DNA of 64,000 bases from Eisenbergiella tayi (lineage in GTDB: Bacteria; Bacillota; Clostridia; Lachnospirales; Lachnospiraceae): contig NZ_MPDJ01000002.1 in NCBI RefSeq assembly GCF_001881565.1, positions 562,517-626,516 of the forward strand, in the 5' to 3' direction. The translations under genes were made by a program, and so were the position numbers. Shown here piece by piece: positions 1 to 9,261 of this stretch. The notes under the pieces were generated by a model that had not been told where the DNA came from, made no database searches, and saw only the letters and a program-made list of their open reading frames with translations. Numbering within the stretch: position 1 is the stretch's first letter; every line of letters begins with the position of its first letter.

Positions 1-2019
1 GAATCCTACGCTGAAATAGCGGTTTCCGGTTCATTACTAAAAAGGCTGGAGCTTTCTGAATCCCTGGGACAGACAATAACTTTAGATTTGGGGTCTGGCC
101 CCCGTGAATATCAATTATCTGGGATTTTAGACACTCCGATCCGGGATAGAATTGATACTGTCGTCGTATCAAGAGAATTTGCAAATCGGATGGTATCTTC
201 CGATTTACATTACTCCGCCTATCTCCGCTTTGCCCATACGGAGCAAAAAACTGAAAATGAACTCAAAGAATTTATAAGCAGTTTCATGGAAAAATGCGGA
301 ATTGAGGAAGGAAAATACTTCTTCAGTTCATCTTACTTTATTTCCACTTCCCAGACTTTGTCTGAAAAGCTAGCCGCAGCGCTGGCTGCCGGTACCATAG
401 TTCTTATTGCATGTTCCTTATTGCTTTACAGCCTGTTCTATACCACGATTATTGCAAAAATACATGAATACGGCAGTTTTTTATTGGCAGGTGCAAGTGA
501 AAAACAGCTCTATCAAATCATACGCATGGAAGGCCGCATCCTATCCGTATTATCCATTCCTCCCGGACTTTTATTTGGTACCGCTGCCGCATATCTTATG
601 ATCCCTGAAGGATGGAATTTTTCAACGGTACTTTTATGTGATTCACTGATTGCGCTGCTCCTTTTGGCAGTTATCAGATTATGCATACGCAGGCCCGCCA
701 GGATCGCTTCCTCCCTGCCGGTAATTGAGACTACTAAATTAACCAGTATGGATTCTACTAAAGCAGGGGAATTTCATAAACGGAAAAAATGCTACCGGAT
801 GTCCCCCTTTTCCCTGGCCCATTTAAATTTCAGCAGAAACCGGAAAAAAACACTGCTTACACTATTTGCCCTATGCTTTACGGGTATCCTGCTCATTTCT
901 TCCGCCACACTCCTCGCCTCTTTTAATATAGAGAAAGCTGCCAGACTTGCTTTTCCCAACAGTGAAATAACCCTTATTTTGAATCCGGACAGTCAGGGAG
1001 ATATGTCTTCTTCAGAGGACTCCATACAGATAAACAATCCTTTTAATGATTCTTTAATAGATTCCATATCCTCGATTTCAGGAGTTACGAATGTATATGC
1101 CCGGCAAGGCATTTTTGCTCAAGTTGCATGGCCGGATCAGGAGCCAGTAGATTATCTCATGCATTGCGTAGGCTTGGATGATTTGCAGAGTACAAAACTA
1201 CAATCCTACTTGACAGAGGGTACCATTGATTATCAGACATTGGTTGAAGAAAGAGGAATTATTATAAACAATCCAAATGAAAATTTGGAAAGATGGGAAT
1301 CGTATCATCCGCAAATAGGAGATAAAATCCGTTTTACAAAAACAGACAGCACCGTTCTTTCGCTTACAGTTCTTGGAATTACTGCTGCTTCCCACCAGGG
1401 TGTCGCTATAGACTTTATCTACATACCCATTGATATTCTGACCGAAATAAATCCGAACGTAAGTAATTTCAATACCTATATTTATATCAAAACCAATGGT
1501 AATGATTTGGCCGGGATTGAAGAAAAGGTCTACCAGCTTACGGCCGGCATCCCTATGGAATTCTGGTCCTTTAAGGACGCTTTACGCACACAGGAAACTG
1601 GTATTTCTTCCATTAGGCAGGTGGTTTATTTCATTACAGCTTTTATTGGCCTGTTCGGTCTCATTAACCTGATAAACACACTGGTTACCGGCTATATCAG
1701 CAGGAAAAGGGAAGTATCCCTGCTGCAGGCAGTAGGGTTAACGGATAAACAATTTATGCAGATAAATGTTATCGAGTGTTTATTTTATTCCCTCACTATT
1801 ATTCTTGTCACTTTGACGGTTGGTACAGGAACCGGTACCCTACTATGTCATATGGTGAACGGTATGGATGAAATTCCACTCTTTGTCTATCAGTTCCCTT
1901 TTCAGCCTGTATTGGTATATTTCCTTCTGATACTTATGACACAATTTATTTATCTTCTTTGTATTAGACGATTCAATAACAAAATGACCCTGGGTGAAAA
2001 GATTCAACTTCCTGAATAA
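1..2019 (+). CDS. ABC transporter permease, FtsX/MacB type (5' truncated by window)
   Basis: The frame is open from base 1, so the true start lies upstream; 672 residues are visible. Hydrophobic blocks include LIACSLLLYSLFYTTIIA, LLFGTAAAYLMI, a third before the cytoplasmic linker, TLFALCFTGILLISSATLLA, and three more near the C-terminus. About 230 residues of extracytoplasmic sequence lie between the two membrane groups. This duplicated FtsX layout is usual for permeases of antimicrobial-peptide resistance or export ABC systems; the ATPase gene is expected just upstream, outside the window. It converges on the RiPP operon across a shared terminator. A role in immunity to, or export of, the neighbouring peptide is possible but is inferred only from position. 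Confidence 0.85.
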   Translation, partial: ESYAEIAVSGSLLKRLELSESLGQTITLDLGSGPREYQLSGILDTPIRDRIDTVVVSREFANRMVSSDLHYSAYLRFAHTEQKTENELKEFISSFMEKCGIEEGKYFFSSSYFISTSQTLSEKLAAALAAGTIVLIACSLLLYSLFYTTIIAKIHEYGSFLLAGASEKQLYQIIRMEGRILSVLSIPPGLLFGTAAAYLMIPEGWNFSTVLLCDSLIALLLLAVIRLCIRRPARIASSLPVIETTKLTSMDSTKAGEFHKRKKCYRMSPFSLAHLNFSRNRKKTLLTLFALCFTGILLISSATLLASFNIEKAARLAFPNSEITLILNPDSQGDMSSSEDSIQINNPFNDSLIDSISSISGVTNVYARQGIFAQVAWPDQEPVDYLMHCVGLDDLQSTKLQSYLTEGTIDYQTLVEERGIIINNPNENLERWESYHPQIGDKIRFTKTDSTVLSLTVLGITAASHQGVAIDFIYIPIDILTEINPNVSNFNTYIYIKTNGNDLAGIEEKVYQLTAGIPMEFWSFKDALRTQETGISSIRQVVYFITAFIGLFGLINLINTLVTGYISRKREVSLLQAVGLTDKQFMQINVIECLFYSLTIILVTLTVGTGTGTLLCHMVNGMDEIPLFVYQFPFQPVLVYFLLILMTQFIYLLCIRRFNNKMTLGEKIQLPE

Positions 2020-2025
2020 AAAAAT

Positions 2026-2060
2026 AAAGCTGCCAGCTATTTATTTAACTGGCAGCTTTT
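2026..2060. terminator. bidirectional rho-independent terminator
   Basis: The 11-bp stem AAAGCTGCCAG/CTGGCAGCTTT has a 12-nt loop and A/T runs on both sides. It lies between the convergent FtsX permease and the last radical SAM gene, whose TAG stop (2037-2039) sits in the loop. Confidence 0.85.
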
Positions 2061-3299
2061 ATAACTATCCAAAACTGAAATATAATTAGAAATATTCTCT
2101 TCATGGGATTTGTTTTTATCGTATATAAATAATGAGTATTTTATAATCGCTTTTTGAAGATCACATTCATCTTTTTGCTGTCCGGTTGCCGGGCAGCCAC
2201 CGCCACAAAAATACCTATATTCACATTCTCTGCATTTTTCTTTACATTCTACACAAAACGAATCTTGTATATCTGAATCGCAAAGTTTCCTCCGTAACGT
2301 TCTGCTGACCATCTGAGGTGAATCTTCCCTAATATTTCCTAACCGAAATTTATTAATACCCTCAACACTTTGGCACATATAAATCTCTCCGTCCGGAAAT
2401 ACTGCCATTACCCGGCCATATGCGCCACATGAACTTTCCACTCGGACTCTGGGTAAAATCGCATCAGCAACTTTACTGTGTGCGTACTTTTTACGCAATA
2501 TATATCGTGCTATTTCAATGTATACATTTAACTTTTCTATATCATTCATAGTTCCGGAACCATCCTCAGCTCCACCTATTGGTGCAACAAAATTAAGAAT
2601 AAAATAAGTATCATATTTTACCGCCAAATCAATAGCCCGAAACAAATAATTTTCTTCTCCTTTATGGAAAACATAGCTTAAAGCTACTTTGAAACCATAT
2701 TTATTACAAATTTCAATATTATCAATCAGCTTTTCTGTGCCAGACAAAGTTTTTAACATATGCCTTGTGCTGAAATCAATCTCATCAACATTTCCCCTAA
2801 TTCTATGTAATGTATCCAAGCTGAATAGAACACCATTACTTTGTAAAATAATGCATCCGCTATATGAATTCCTTAAGATACTGCAAATTTCAGACAAATC
2901 CTTTCTTAAAAGAGGTTCCCCCCCAGTTATTACAAGTTTTCGTGGCTTAAACTCTGCTAAATACGGGATTATCTTTTCGCTAAAACTACCAGTGGATAAT
3001 TCCCCCTCTGGGTCAACTTTATCTTTTGCATTTATGGCACAAAATTCACAATGCAAATTACATAGTCTGGTTAAAATCAGATAAAATGTATTTAGATTAT
3101 TTTGCCTGCTTTGATGATTATTTTTTTGTTCAAGCTGACTTTTCCAGACGGCAAATATTTTTCGATAAACCGCTTCTACCTGTAAATTATCTGCCATCTT
3201 TCTTGACACTTCCAGGCAAATCTTGTTATGTGGATCAATCAAAGCAACTTTGTTCTGATACTGTATACGAATAAATTCAGGCAGTCTTTCTTTTTCCAT
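2037..3299 (-). CDS. radical SAM/SPASM peptide maturase, third of three
   Basis: 420 residues. An N-terminal extension of about 75 residues precedes the radical SAM core; the [4Fe-4S] motif CxxxCxxC is C80/C84/C87 (CNLHCEFC) and the SAM-binding GGEP is at 126-129. A SPASM-like Cys-rich tail (CVECKEKCRECEYRYFCGGGC) binds auxiliary clusters in this family. Such enzymes install thioether, C-C or epimer modifications on ribosomal peptides; which one here cannot be told. The ATG follows the TAA of the preceding gene with no gap, so translation is probably coupled. The extension does not look like a full RRE (PqqD-like) domain. It is the last gene of the maturation operon. Confidence 0.88.
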   Translation of the reverse strand: MEKERLPEFIRIQYQNKVALIDPHNKICLEVSRKMADNLQVEAVYRKIFAVWKSQLEQKNNHQSRQNNLNTFYLILTRLCNLHCEFCAINAKDKVDPEGELSTGSFSEKIIPYLAEFKPRKLVITGGEPLLRKDLSEICSILRNSYSGCIILQSNGVLFSLDTLHRIRGNVDEIDFSTRHMLKTLSGTEKLIDNIEICNKYGFKVALSYVFHKGEENYLFRAIDLAVKYDTYFILNFVAPIGGAEDGSGTMNDIEKLNVYIEIARYILRKKYAHSKVADAILPRVRVESSCGAYGRVMAVFPDGEIYMCQSVEGINKFRLGNIREDSPQMVSRTLRRKLCDSDIQDSFCVECKEKCRECEYRYFCGGGCPATGQQKDECDLQKAIIKYSLFIYDKNKSHEENISNYISVLDSYKSCQLNK

Positions 3300-4391
3300 T
3301 TAGCTTCCTTTTGTAATAGATTTACGAAACGCACTCAATTGTTTTTCGGTAAAATTGTTTTTAATCAATTCAAAAAAAATCTTTGCAATAAAACATTCCA
3401 TCTCGACAGGCTCACTTCTGTCACCATTTATCACATAATTATTCATCAGACAACTCCTGATTTTACAATGTTTTAAATATTCACACACCTCACATTTTTC
3501 AGGCATTCTTTCCTCCAAATAAACAATTTGACGGATATTTGTCACTTGCAATCCACTCCATACATTTCCTATTTTAAATTCAGGAATCCCTAAGCATGTA
3601 AAAATATTCCCATCACTGGTTATATATGAACTACACATTCCTGCTCTACATGGGTAATAAATAACATTCTTGATATAAGATGTCAGATAATTTACAAATG
3701 GGTTCCAAAAAAAATATGGATCCTTGGGTAAAATTGAATCCCTCATAAAAATAAATATTTCCTTTAACTCTTTTGCAATAGTGAGTTTTTCTTCCTCTGT
3801 CCAAGCGCAATAATTATCTATAGCCGTTTCGATTCTCTTAAATCCAAGCGAGTAAATATGTTTAAAACTATCCAACAATTCAGCATATGTATTTTGAGTG
3901 ACAACATTTACAATGGATACAAATTTTCCGGTTTTTTCTTCAAATGCCTTAAGCATGTCCATTTTCTCAAAAACAGCAGAATAACTGCCTTTTCCATAAT
4001 AATCAATACGATTTTTATTATGTACTGACTCTCTCCCATCCAAACTTACCTTCAGTTCAAATTTATATAGAATAAGATAATCCATTACTTCTTTTGTTAT
4101 TAATGTTCCGTTGGTAGTCGTACTGAATAAAGCTATTAAATCATTTTTTTTACATAATTCAATTGTATACTCCGTTAATTTTTTTATCAATTCAAACGCA
4201 AGTAAGGGTTCTCCTCCTATGTAATATATGCAGAAAGTTTTATCGTATTGCTTTTTAGCCTCATGAACCGCTAACTCTATAGCTTTTATTCCTATCTCAG
4301 ATGACATAAACTCATTTGTTTTTTCTCCTAAATAACAATATTTACAATCCAAATTGCAGCTATTAACTATTTCCAGCGTCAAAGTATACAC
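3300..4391 (-). CDS. radical SAM/SPASM peptide maturase, second of three
   Basis: 363 residues with almost no N-terminal extension: CxxxCxxC is C12/C16/C19 (CNLDCKYC) and GGEP is at 59-62. The C-terminal Cys cluster (CEVCEYLKHCKIRSC, then a further Cys) is SPASM-like. The start is GTG (4389-4391) with GGAGG 8 nt upstream, in the 14-nt gap after the protease stop. It resembles anaerobic sulfatase-maturase-like enzymes recruited to RiPP pathways. Sequence differs clearly from the other two radical SAM proteins, so three separate reactions or a relay on one precursor is likely rather than recent duplication. Confidence 0.88.
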   Translation of the reverse strand: MYTLTLEIVNSCNLDCKYCYLGEKTNEFMSSEIGIKAIELAVHEAKKQYDKTFCIYYIGGEPLLAFELIKKLTEYTIELCKKNDLIALFSTTTNGTLITKEVMDYLILYKFELKVSLDGRESVHNKNRIDYYGKGSYSAVFEKMDMLKAFEEKTGKFVSIVNVVTQNTYAELLDSFKHIYSLGFKRIETAIDNYCAWTEEEKLTIAKELKEIFIFMRDSILPKDPYFFWNPFVNYLTSYIKNVIYYPCRAGMCSSYITSDGNIFTCLGIPEFKIGNVWSGLQVTNIRQIVYLEERMPEKCEVCEYLKHCKIRSCLMNNYVINGDRSEPVEMECFIAKIFFELIKNNFTEKQLSAFRKSITKGS

Positions 4392-4405
4392 TTAATAAAC
4401 CTCCA

Positions 4406-5398
4406 TCAATAGATCATTTGATTTATAACAACATTTTTATCTCTATAAAGATCTGCTTTTTCATATAATCCTAATAATGGATATCGCAAAACAATTTCTT
4501 TTTCCTGCAATTTTACAGCCATATTGATTATCAATTCTTTGTAATTCACCATAAATTCGTAATGAATACAATCAATAAATAATATATCATAATCCGCATA
4601 TATTAAAAACTCTTGATACTTTTCATCTATAATATTGGTGAATTCATCAACATATATTTCGTTTATAACCTCTCTAATAAATTGTTTCTGCAGTTTTTCC
4701 TCTTTTCTGTCAGAGAGAACTAAACATCTGAATTTTTTTAGTACTGTATAGTCAAAATTCTTAATTGCCGTTAGCCATATATCCTCAGACAATTCTCCTT
4801 TTATTAAAAAGCAACTTACTATTCCACTTATTTTAGCGCACACATAACTATTTCCCCATACTAATTTAGGCAGTTCTAAGTGATATATAGAAACATATCG
4901 ATGAGAAGCGTAAATATTCTGACTCATTCTCTGCAAATAGTATTCTGAATTGTCCAATAGCAATCCATTGACTCCGAGCGTACATTCAAAAGAGGCCGGA
5001 TATGTTACCTTCCCATTATTAGAATATGCACTAATTATATAAATACCTGCTTCTTTCGCCTTATTACACACATTCTCTAACTCTGAATAATATTTATCTT
5101 CTATTCCCAAACTTAAATTAATTATATCTACATTTTTATTTATCAGAGCCTGTATTCCATCTATCAGGCTATTAACAGAGCATTTTAAGTTACTGCCAAC
5201 TACTGGATATAATATAATACTACAATAAGGATTTTCTTTAAAAATTATCGAACATACAAGTTCTGCATGTGTAAAAAAACTTTTTCCATACAGATTATTT
5301 ATTTGCCGTTTTCCAATGATTGATATATCTTTATCAGCAAAAAAGGAATGTTGAAAATATCCATCTGTATCTAAAACACCAACCTTTATTTTTTTCAT
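4406..5398 (-). CDS. subtilisin-like (S8) serine protease, probable RiPP leader peptidase
   Basis: 330 residues, no signal peptide, so probably cytosolic. The triad can be placed: Asp10 (GVLDTDG), His44 (FFTHAELV) and Ser184 (WGNSYVCAKI), with oxyanion Asn127/128 (SAYSNNG). The usual HGT and GTS motifs are degenerate around intact His and Ser, so this is a divergent family member. The catalytic domain ends near residue 200; the last 130 residues are unrecognised. Lying between radical SAM genes, it most plausibly removes the leader of the modified precursor. It could also be a non-catalytic partner; the retained triad argues against that. Confidence 0.8.
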   Translation of the reverse strand: MKKIKVGVLDTDGYFQHSFFADKDISIIGKRQINNLYGKSFFTHAELVCSIIFKENPYCSIILYPVVGSNLKCSVNSLIDGIQALINKNVDIINLSLGIEDKYYSELENVCNKAKEAGIYIISAYSNNGKVTYPASFECTLGVNGLLLDNSEYYLQRMSQNIYASHRYVSIYHLELPKLVWGNSYVCAKISGIVSCFLIKGELSEDIWLTAIKNFDYTVLKKFRCLVLSDRKEEKLQKQFIREVINEIYVDEFTNIIDEKYQEFLIYADYDILFIDCIHYEFMVNYKELIINMAVKLQEKEIVLRYPLLGLYEKADLYRDKNVVINQMIY

Positions 5399-5428
5399 AT
5401 TTACCTATTCCGGGCTAAACCATATTTA

Positions 5429-6577
5429 TTAATTCAGAAATTCATATATCTCCTTACCAGTATTACTAAAATGCAATCCCCAATCAATAATGGCTTGAAT
5501 ATAAGGTCCGAAGTACATTTTCTGTTGTATTATGTCTTGCTGCCTTATGTGGTTAATTACTTTCATTACATTCTCATAATAAATTTTTTCACTAAAACAA
5601 GTGGTATCTGATGGGATATTAACAGCACCGGTTTTAGCATAATTCATATATCCGCATTTCATACCTGTACAGAAATCTTTTATTAAGCAATCACTGCATT
5701 TAGTATTTTTATTATTGAAAAGTGATACTGCCAACTCTTTCCCTTTATAATGCTCCATATTTATCTCTATATTACCTATTTCACAATTTGGATTATTCGT
5801 AACAAACCCGCAAGGAAATATTTTCCCATCAGGCATGATTTTAAAATTTGAAGTTCCTCCATCACACATAATGAATCTATTTCCAAAATCGCATAAAACA
5901 TTGAAAATCTTACCATCTACCTGATCCAAGATTAATTTATTGCCATTATCATATTGTTTAATATAGAAGTCTGTTATTTGTGAAACTTGATCTTCAAAAA
6001 TCCTTTTCAATTCTTTAGTAAAATTCATATTTATATCAAGAATCATACATATGCTGTTTAATTTATTTTTGCTTAAAAAAATTATATTCTTTAACATATA
6101 CTTTATTGTGTTATTAGTAATCGTCAAACGAACTGAATATTTTATTCCACTATCTCTTACCAATAAAATATTTTGATATATCTCTTCATATAGGGTATGT
6201 CCATTTTTAGGTATACGGTTTATATCATGGCAGTCTTTGCAACCGTCAAAACTCATTCTCGCAGTAAAATTATTTTTCTTCATAAAATCAATGAAATCAC
6301 GATCAATAAGACTACCATTCGTAGTGATAAAGTATCTGACTTCTTTTGCTTTACTATAACTATTCAGGTACTCTACTGCCTTACAAATTAAGTCTTTCTT
6401 TAGCAGAGGCTCTCCACCCATAAAACAAATCCTTAATATTTCGGAGCAATCTTCTTCTAAAATATATTGCAAAATATTCATTAATTTTTCTTCAGACAAT
6501 TCAAGTTTATGTCTATAGTCTTCATAACAATATGTACACATAAAATTGCACTCAGTAGTAAGATAAATTGTATACAT
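5429..6577 (-). CDS. radical SAM/SPASM peptide maturase, first of three
   Basis: 382 residues; CxxxCxxC is C10/C14/C17 (CNFMCTYC), GGEP at 54-57, and a SPASM-type tail (CSDCLIKDFCTGMKC followed by a distal Cys). The ATG is preceded by GGGGGAAAA and an extended -10 about 27 nt upstream (6604-6612). It heads the operon of radical SAM, S8 protease, radical SAM, radical SAM. The gene is AT-rich like the whole locus. Role: modification of the 57-residue precursor encoded just upstream; chemistry unknown. Confidence 0.88.
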   Translation of the reverse strand: MYTIYLTTECNFMCTYCYEDYRHKLELSEEKLMNILQYILEEDCSEILRICFMGGEPLLKKDLICKAVEYLNSYSKAKEVRYFITTNGSLIDRDFIDFMKKNNFTARMSFDGCKDCHDINRIPKNGHTLYEEIYQNILLVRDSGIKYSVRLTITNNTIKYMLKNIIFLSKNKLNSICMILDINMNFTKELKRIFEDQVSQITDFYIKQYDNGNKLILDQVDGKIFNVLCDFGNRFIMCDGGTSNFKIMPDGKIFPCGFVTNNPNCEIGNIEINMEHYKGKELAVSLFNNKNTKCSDCLIKDFCTGMKCGYMNYAKTGAVNIPSDTTCFSEKIYYENVMKVINHIRQQDIIQQKMYFGPYIQAIIDWGLHFSNTGKEIYEFLN

Positions 6578-6603
6578 TTTTTCCCCCTAAATATATTTTA
6601 ATT

Positions 6604-6640
6604 ATTGTACCAATTTATTGAGGGTAAATACATATGTATT
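6604..6640 (-). promoter_or_regulatory. candidate promoter and palindrome before the maturase operon
   Basis: Minus-strand TGGTACAAT (6604-6612) is an extended -10. A perfect 14-bp palindrome AATACATATGTATT (6627-6640) lies where a -35 or operator would be; no good -35 hexamer is visible, as in activator-dependent promoters. Confidence 0.4.
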
Positions 6641-6730
6641 GTCTTGTTGGCATTTCTAATCGCTTAACTTACTTTTTACAAAAAAATATTTATTCTTCTA
6701 ACCCAAAAAGAGATACTAACACCGCACAAT

Positions 6731-6757
6731 AAAAAGACGAGAGAATATCCCTCGTCT
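6731..6757 (-). terminator. rho-independent terminator after the precursor gene
   Basis: On the minus strand the 9-bp stem AGACGAGGG/CTCTCGTCT (one G-T pair) with a 5-nt loop is followed by TTTTT. It separates the precursor transcript from the maturase operon. Confidence 0.85.
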
Positions 6758-6879
6758 CTTTTGAAACATTTCAGTTTATATATTCCATTCTCTAGATCTC
6801 GCTAAGAATTATCAATGGTACAAGTCAAAAAATTATCTGTATCATTTACACTGTAATATCCTATGCAAATAAATTTTAC

Positions 6880-7053
6880 TTAACAACAAAATATAGTTAA
6901 AAATACTGTTGATGCCGTTATATCTGGTTCATATACATTTTCACTACTTCTAAGAAAGTGCACTTCTTTTTCCAAATCGCCAGCTCTGTCAATTACATTG
7001 TTTCTATTCATTTCATTCTGCAATCTTTTGTTATAAAATTCCTTATCACTCAT
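6880..7053 (-). CDS. RiPP precursor peptide, 57 residues, core ending FCC
   Basis: A short gene with ATG at 7053 (AAGGAG 9 nt upstream; an in-frame ATG at 7059 sits too close to the SD) and TAA at 6880. The charged, probably helical leader starts MSDKEFYNKRLQNEMNR and contains DLEKEVHFL; the tail VYEPDITASTVFLTIFCC is uncharged after Asp and hydrophobic, with the only two Cys as the last residues. Leader/core contrast, strong SD, a following terminator and location between a kinase gene and three radical SAM genes support a RiPP precursor. Cleavage is probably near YEPD, by inference. I recognise no known family; it lacks the spaced Cys of sactipeptides or ranthipeptides. Confidence 0.8.
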   Translation of the reverse strand: MSDKEFYNKRLQNEMNRNNVIDRAGDLEKEVHFLRSSENVYEPDITASTVFLTIFCC

Positions 7054-7079
7054 ATCCATTTTCTCCTTCCTTTATTTTT

Positions 7080-7088
7080 CTTATACCA
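7080..7088 (-). promoter_or_regulatory. candidate extended -10 for the precursor gene
   Basis: Minus-strand TGGTATAAG lies between the kinase stop (7104) and the precursor start, 27 nt before ATG 7053. It shares TGGTA(T/C)AA with the candidate maturase promoter. No clear -35 is seen. The precursor could also be read through from the kinase gene, only 45-50 nt away. Confidence 0.35.
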
Positions 7089-7103
7089 TTTTCTTTCTTA
7101 GCC

Positions 7104-8393
7104 TTATTTATATAAAGCGACATTTACTCTAAAAAAATCATTTTTATATTCATATACAATCTTACCTTCATATTTTTCTAAGGCATAGTTAATACTCTGT
7201 AATCCTATACCATGCTCTCCAATATTTTTTTTAGATGTAATTAACCTTCCATTATTTCCTATCATTAACTCACTGCAACTATTTTCCATGTATAGCATAA
7301 TTCCAAATGATCTGTTTTCTATCCTAACATCAATTTTTCTTTTACCTTCCACCTTTTTACATGCTTCTATTGCGTTATCCAAAAGATTCGCTAAAATGCT
7401 GCACCAGTCCCTATCATTAATAAAAGAATCTGATATATCATCAGATATTATTTTTATTCGTATATTATGCTCTATTGCCCTATTAATTTTCTCTTCAATC
7501 AATGTATCAACTACAATATTTCCTGTGTCAATTTTTTTGTTTATATCCAGACAAGACTTTCGTATATCTGATATATATGCTAATGCCCGATCTGCCCCAT
7601 CTCTTTTCAATATTCCTTCAAGAACAATAAAATGATTTTCGATATCATGGATAAGAATATTTCTTTCATTGTAAAAAATAAGAGCTTTTTTATTTTTTTC
7701 TTCCAGCATCATTGCTTTTTCTTCCAAAAACAATCTATCATTTTTCCCTTTCAAATATATAAACATTATAATAATTGAAAAAGTTAAACACATATAAATA
7801 AATAAAAAAATAAGAAAACTTCTAACAGTGATACTCTCTTCTTTTCTTGTAAAAATAATATCGCATTGAATTAGACTTATATATTCAATAATAGGTATTA
7901 TGCAAAATAATTTCCACTTTTGATTATATATATCTATCATTTTATTTCGGTTCCGATAAATTATAAATAAGATAATAAGTACTAGTCCTCTGCTTATTAA
8001 ATATATCACTATTCTTCTTATATCAACTGTATACAATAACCAAGTATAACTTTGGTCATCAAAAATATAATCATATAAAATAACAAAAAACAAATCTAAA
8101 ACATAAATGCTTTCATAAAAGATACTTAAAAACAGAAAAACGTCTCTCCACTTAACACGAAATCTATAAATACATAATAAAAAAGATACACCTATCTCAA
8201 ATAAAACATATAATCTGGAATACATTACAAAATGCCGTTGCAAAACCAATAAACCAATACTCACGCCGACAAATATATACCATAATACTAACATGCCCGG
8301 ATACATTTTTCTTTTTTCATTCCATTTACCACCAAGAAAAAAAGGGATGCATATTTCACAAGAACATATTAATCCTTGAATCAATTCCATCAT
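7104..8393 (-). CDS. AgrC-like GHKL sensor histidine kinase
   Basis: 429 residues. Residues 1-215 hold about six or seven membrane segments with short loops, the usual peptide-sensing layout of the AgrC/ComD class. A helical linker (LEEKAMMLEEKNKKA) leads to the H-box with His249 (ILIHDIENHF), an N-box with Asn336 (ILANLLDNAIEA) and a G-box at 392-397 (GEHGIG). The start overlaps the regulator stop by 4 nt (ATGA). No agrB or agrD is present; the neighbouring RiPP precursor is the obvious candidate for the ligand, by inference. Confidence 0.9.
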   Translation of the reverse strand: MMELIQGLICSCEICIPFFLGGKWNEKRKMYPGMLVLWYIFVGVSIGLLVLQRHFVMYSRLYVLFEIGVSFLLCIYRFRVKWRDVFLFLSIFYESIYVLDLFFVILYDYIFDDQSYTWLLYTVDIRRIVIYLISRGLVLIILFIIYRNRNKMIDIYNQKWKLFCIIPIIEYISLIQCDIIFTRKEESITVRSFLIFLFIYMCLTFSIIIMFIYLKGKNDRLFLEEKAMMLEEKNKKALIFYNERNILIHDIENHFIVLEGILKRDGADRALAYISDIRKSCLDINKKIDTGNIVVDTLIEEKINRAIEHNIRIKIISDDISDSFINDRDWCSILANLLDNAIEACKKVEGKRKIDVRIENRSFGIMLYMENSCSELMIGNNGRLITSKKNIGEHGIGLQSINYALEKYEGKIVYEYKNDFFRVNVALYK

Positions 8394-9133
8394 ATTCTCA
8401 TTCCCCTTTTATCTGTGCCGAATTCATGCAAGTAGTATATGTTCATACGTTCTCTTATTTCATGTATCCGTTCCCTACTAGCCAGTTTTTTTTCACCATT
8501 GCTTAATTCTATCTCTCTGGAACTTATTTTCTTTATATGGGACAAATTAATAATATAGCCCCTTTCAACAAAAACAAACTCATCATCACTTAATTTCTCT
8601 GCTACTTTCCTCAACGATATTCGCTCTTGTGTTTCACCGTCTTTTAATACAAATTTTGCATTTTGGCCCTCTTTATAAATATAAATAATGTCATCATATG
8701 ATATTTTTTCAATACGCGAATTAGTCTGAATAACATATATACTTTCTCTGTATTCTTCTAAGTTCAGCAATAATCTATCCATAACGTCAGGAAGTTCTTC
8801 CCTAATATCTTCTTTTGAAATAAAATCAAAGGCTTTTACTTTATATCCGACCCGTATAAATTCTTTATGCGATGTTAAAAACACTACTCTTACAAGTTTA
8901 TCATTTTCTCTAATTTTATAAGCCAATTCTATTCCATTCATCTGTGGCATTTCTATATCAAGAAAACAAATATCAAATTTCTTTTTTTCTGTAAAGTCGA
9001 GATATAGCAATTCCGGGTTCTGATAAAATTCTACCTTACAATAAATTTTCTTACTTACAATATAACTGTGTATCAATTTATTTATTAGTTCAAGAAACTC
9101 TTTATTATCATCCACAAATGCAATATTTATCAT
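8390..9133 (-). CDS. LytTR-family response regulator
   Basis: 247 residues. The receiver domain occupies about residues 1-125, with acidic Asp8/Asp9, phospho-acceptor Asp59 (FLDIEMP) and a Thr/Ser-Lys region (FLTSHK, FISKED). The LytTR DNA-binding domain follows (about 140-240; VERGYIINLSHIKKI). AgrA/ComE-type proteins bind tandem 9-bp repeats about 21 bp apart, and such a repeat lies upstream (9298-9326). The SD is AAGGAAGG. It forms a two-gene unit with the overlapping kinase and probably drives its own operon and the precursor. Confidence 0.9.
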   Translation of the reverse strand: MINIAFVDDNKEFLELINKLIHSYIVSKKIYCKVEFYQNPELLYLDFTEKKKFDICFLDIEMPQMNGIELAYKIRENDKLVRVVFLTSHKEFIRVGYKVKAFDFISKEDIREELPDVMDRLLLNLEEYRESIYVIQTNSRIEKISYDDIIYIYKEGQNAKFVLKDGETQERISLRKVAEKLSDDEFVFVERGYIINLSHIKKISSREIELSNGEKKLASRERIHEIRERMNIYYLHEFGTDKRGMRI

Positions 9134-9261
9134 TTTAACTTACCTTCCTTCTGTAAGCTATTATGTTGAAAAAAACAGTATCCCAAAGGCCCGGATTAAC
9201 AATAAAGCGTTTTTTATATCGTCATCATGCTACTGTCCATGAATACTTTAGACTGAATTAT

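Noticed and set aside
6628..7100. agrD/agrB-type autoinducer genes
   Set aside because: No AgrB-like membrane peptidase, and the short peptide ends in CC with no residues left to close an AgrD-type thiolactone ring.
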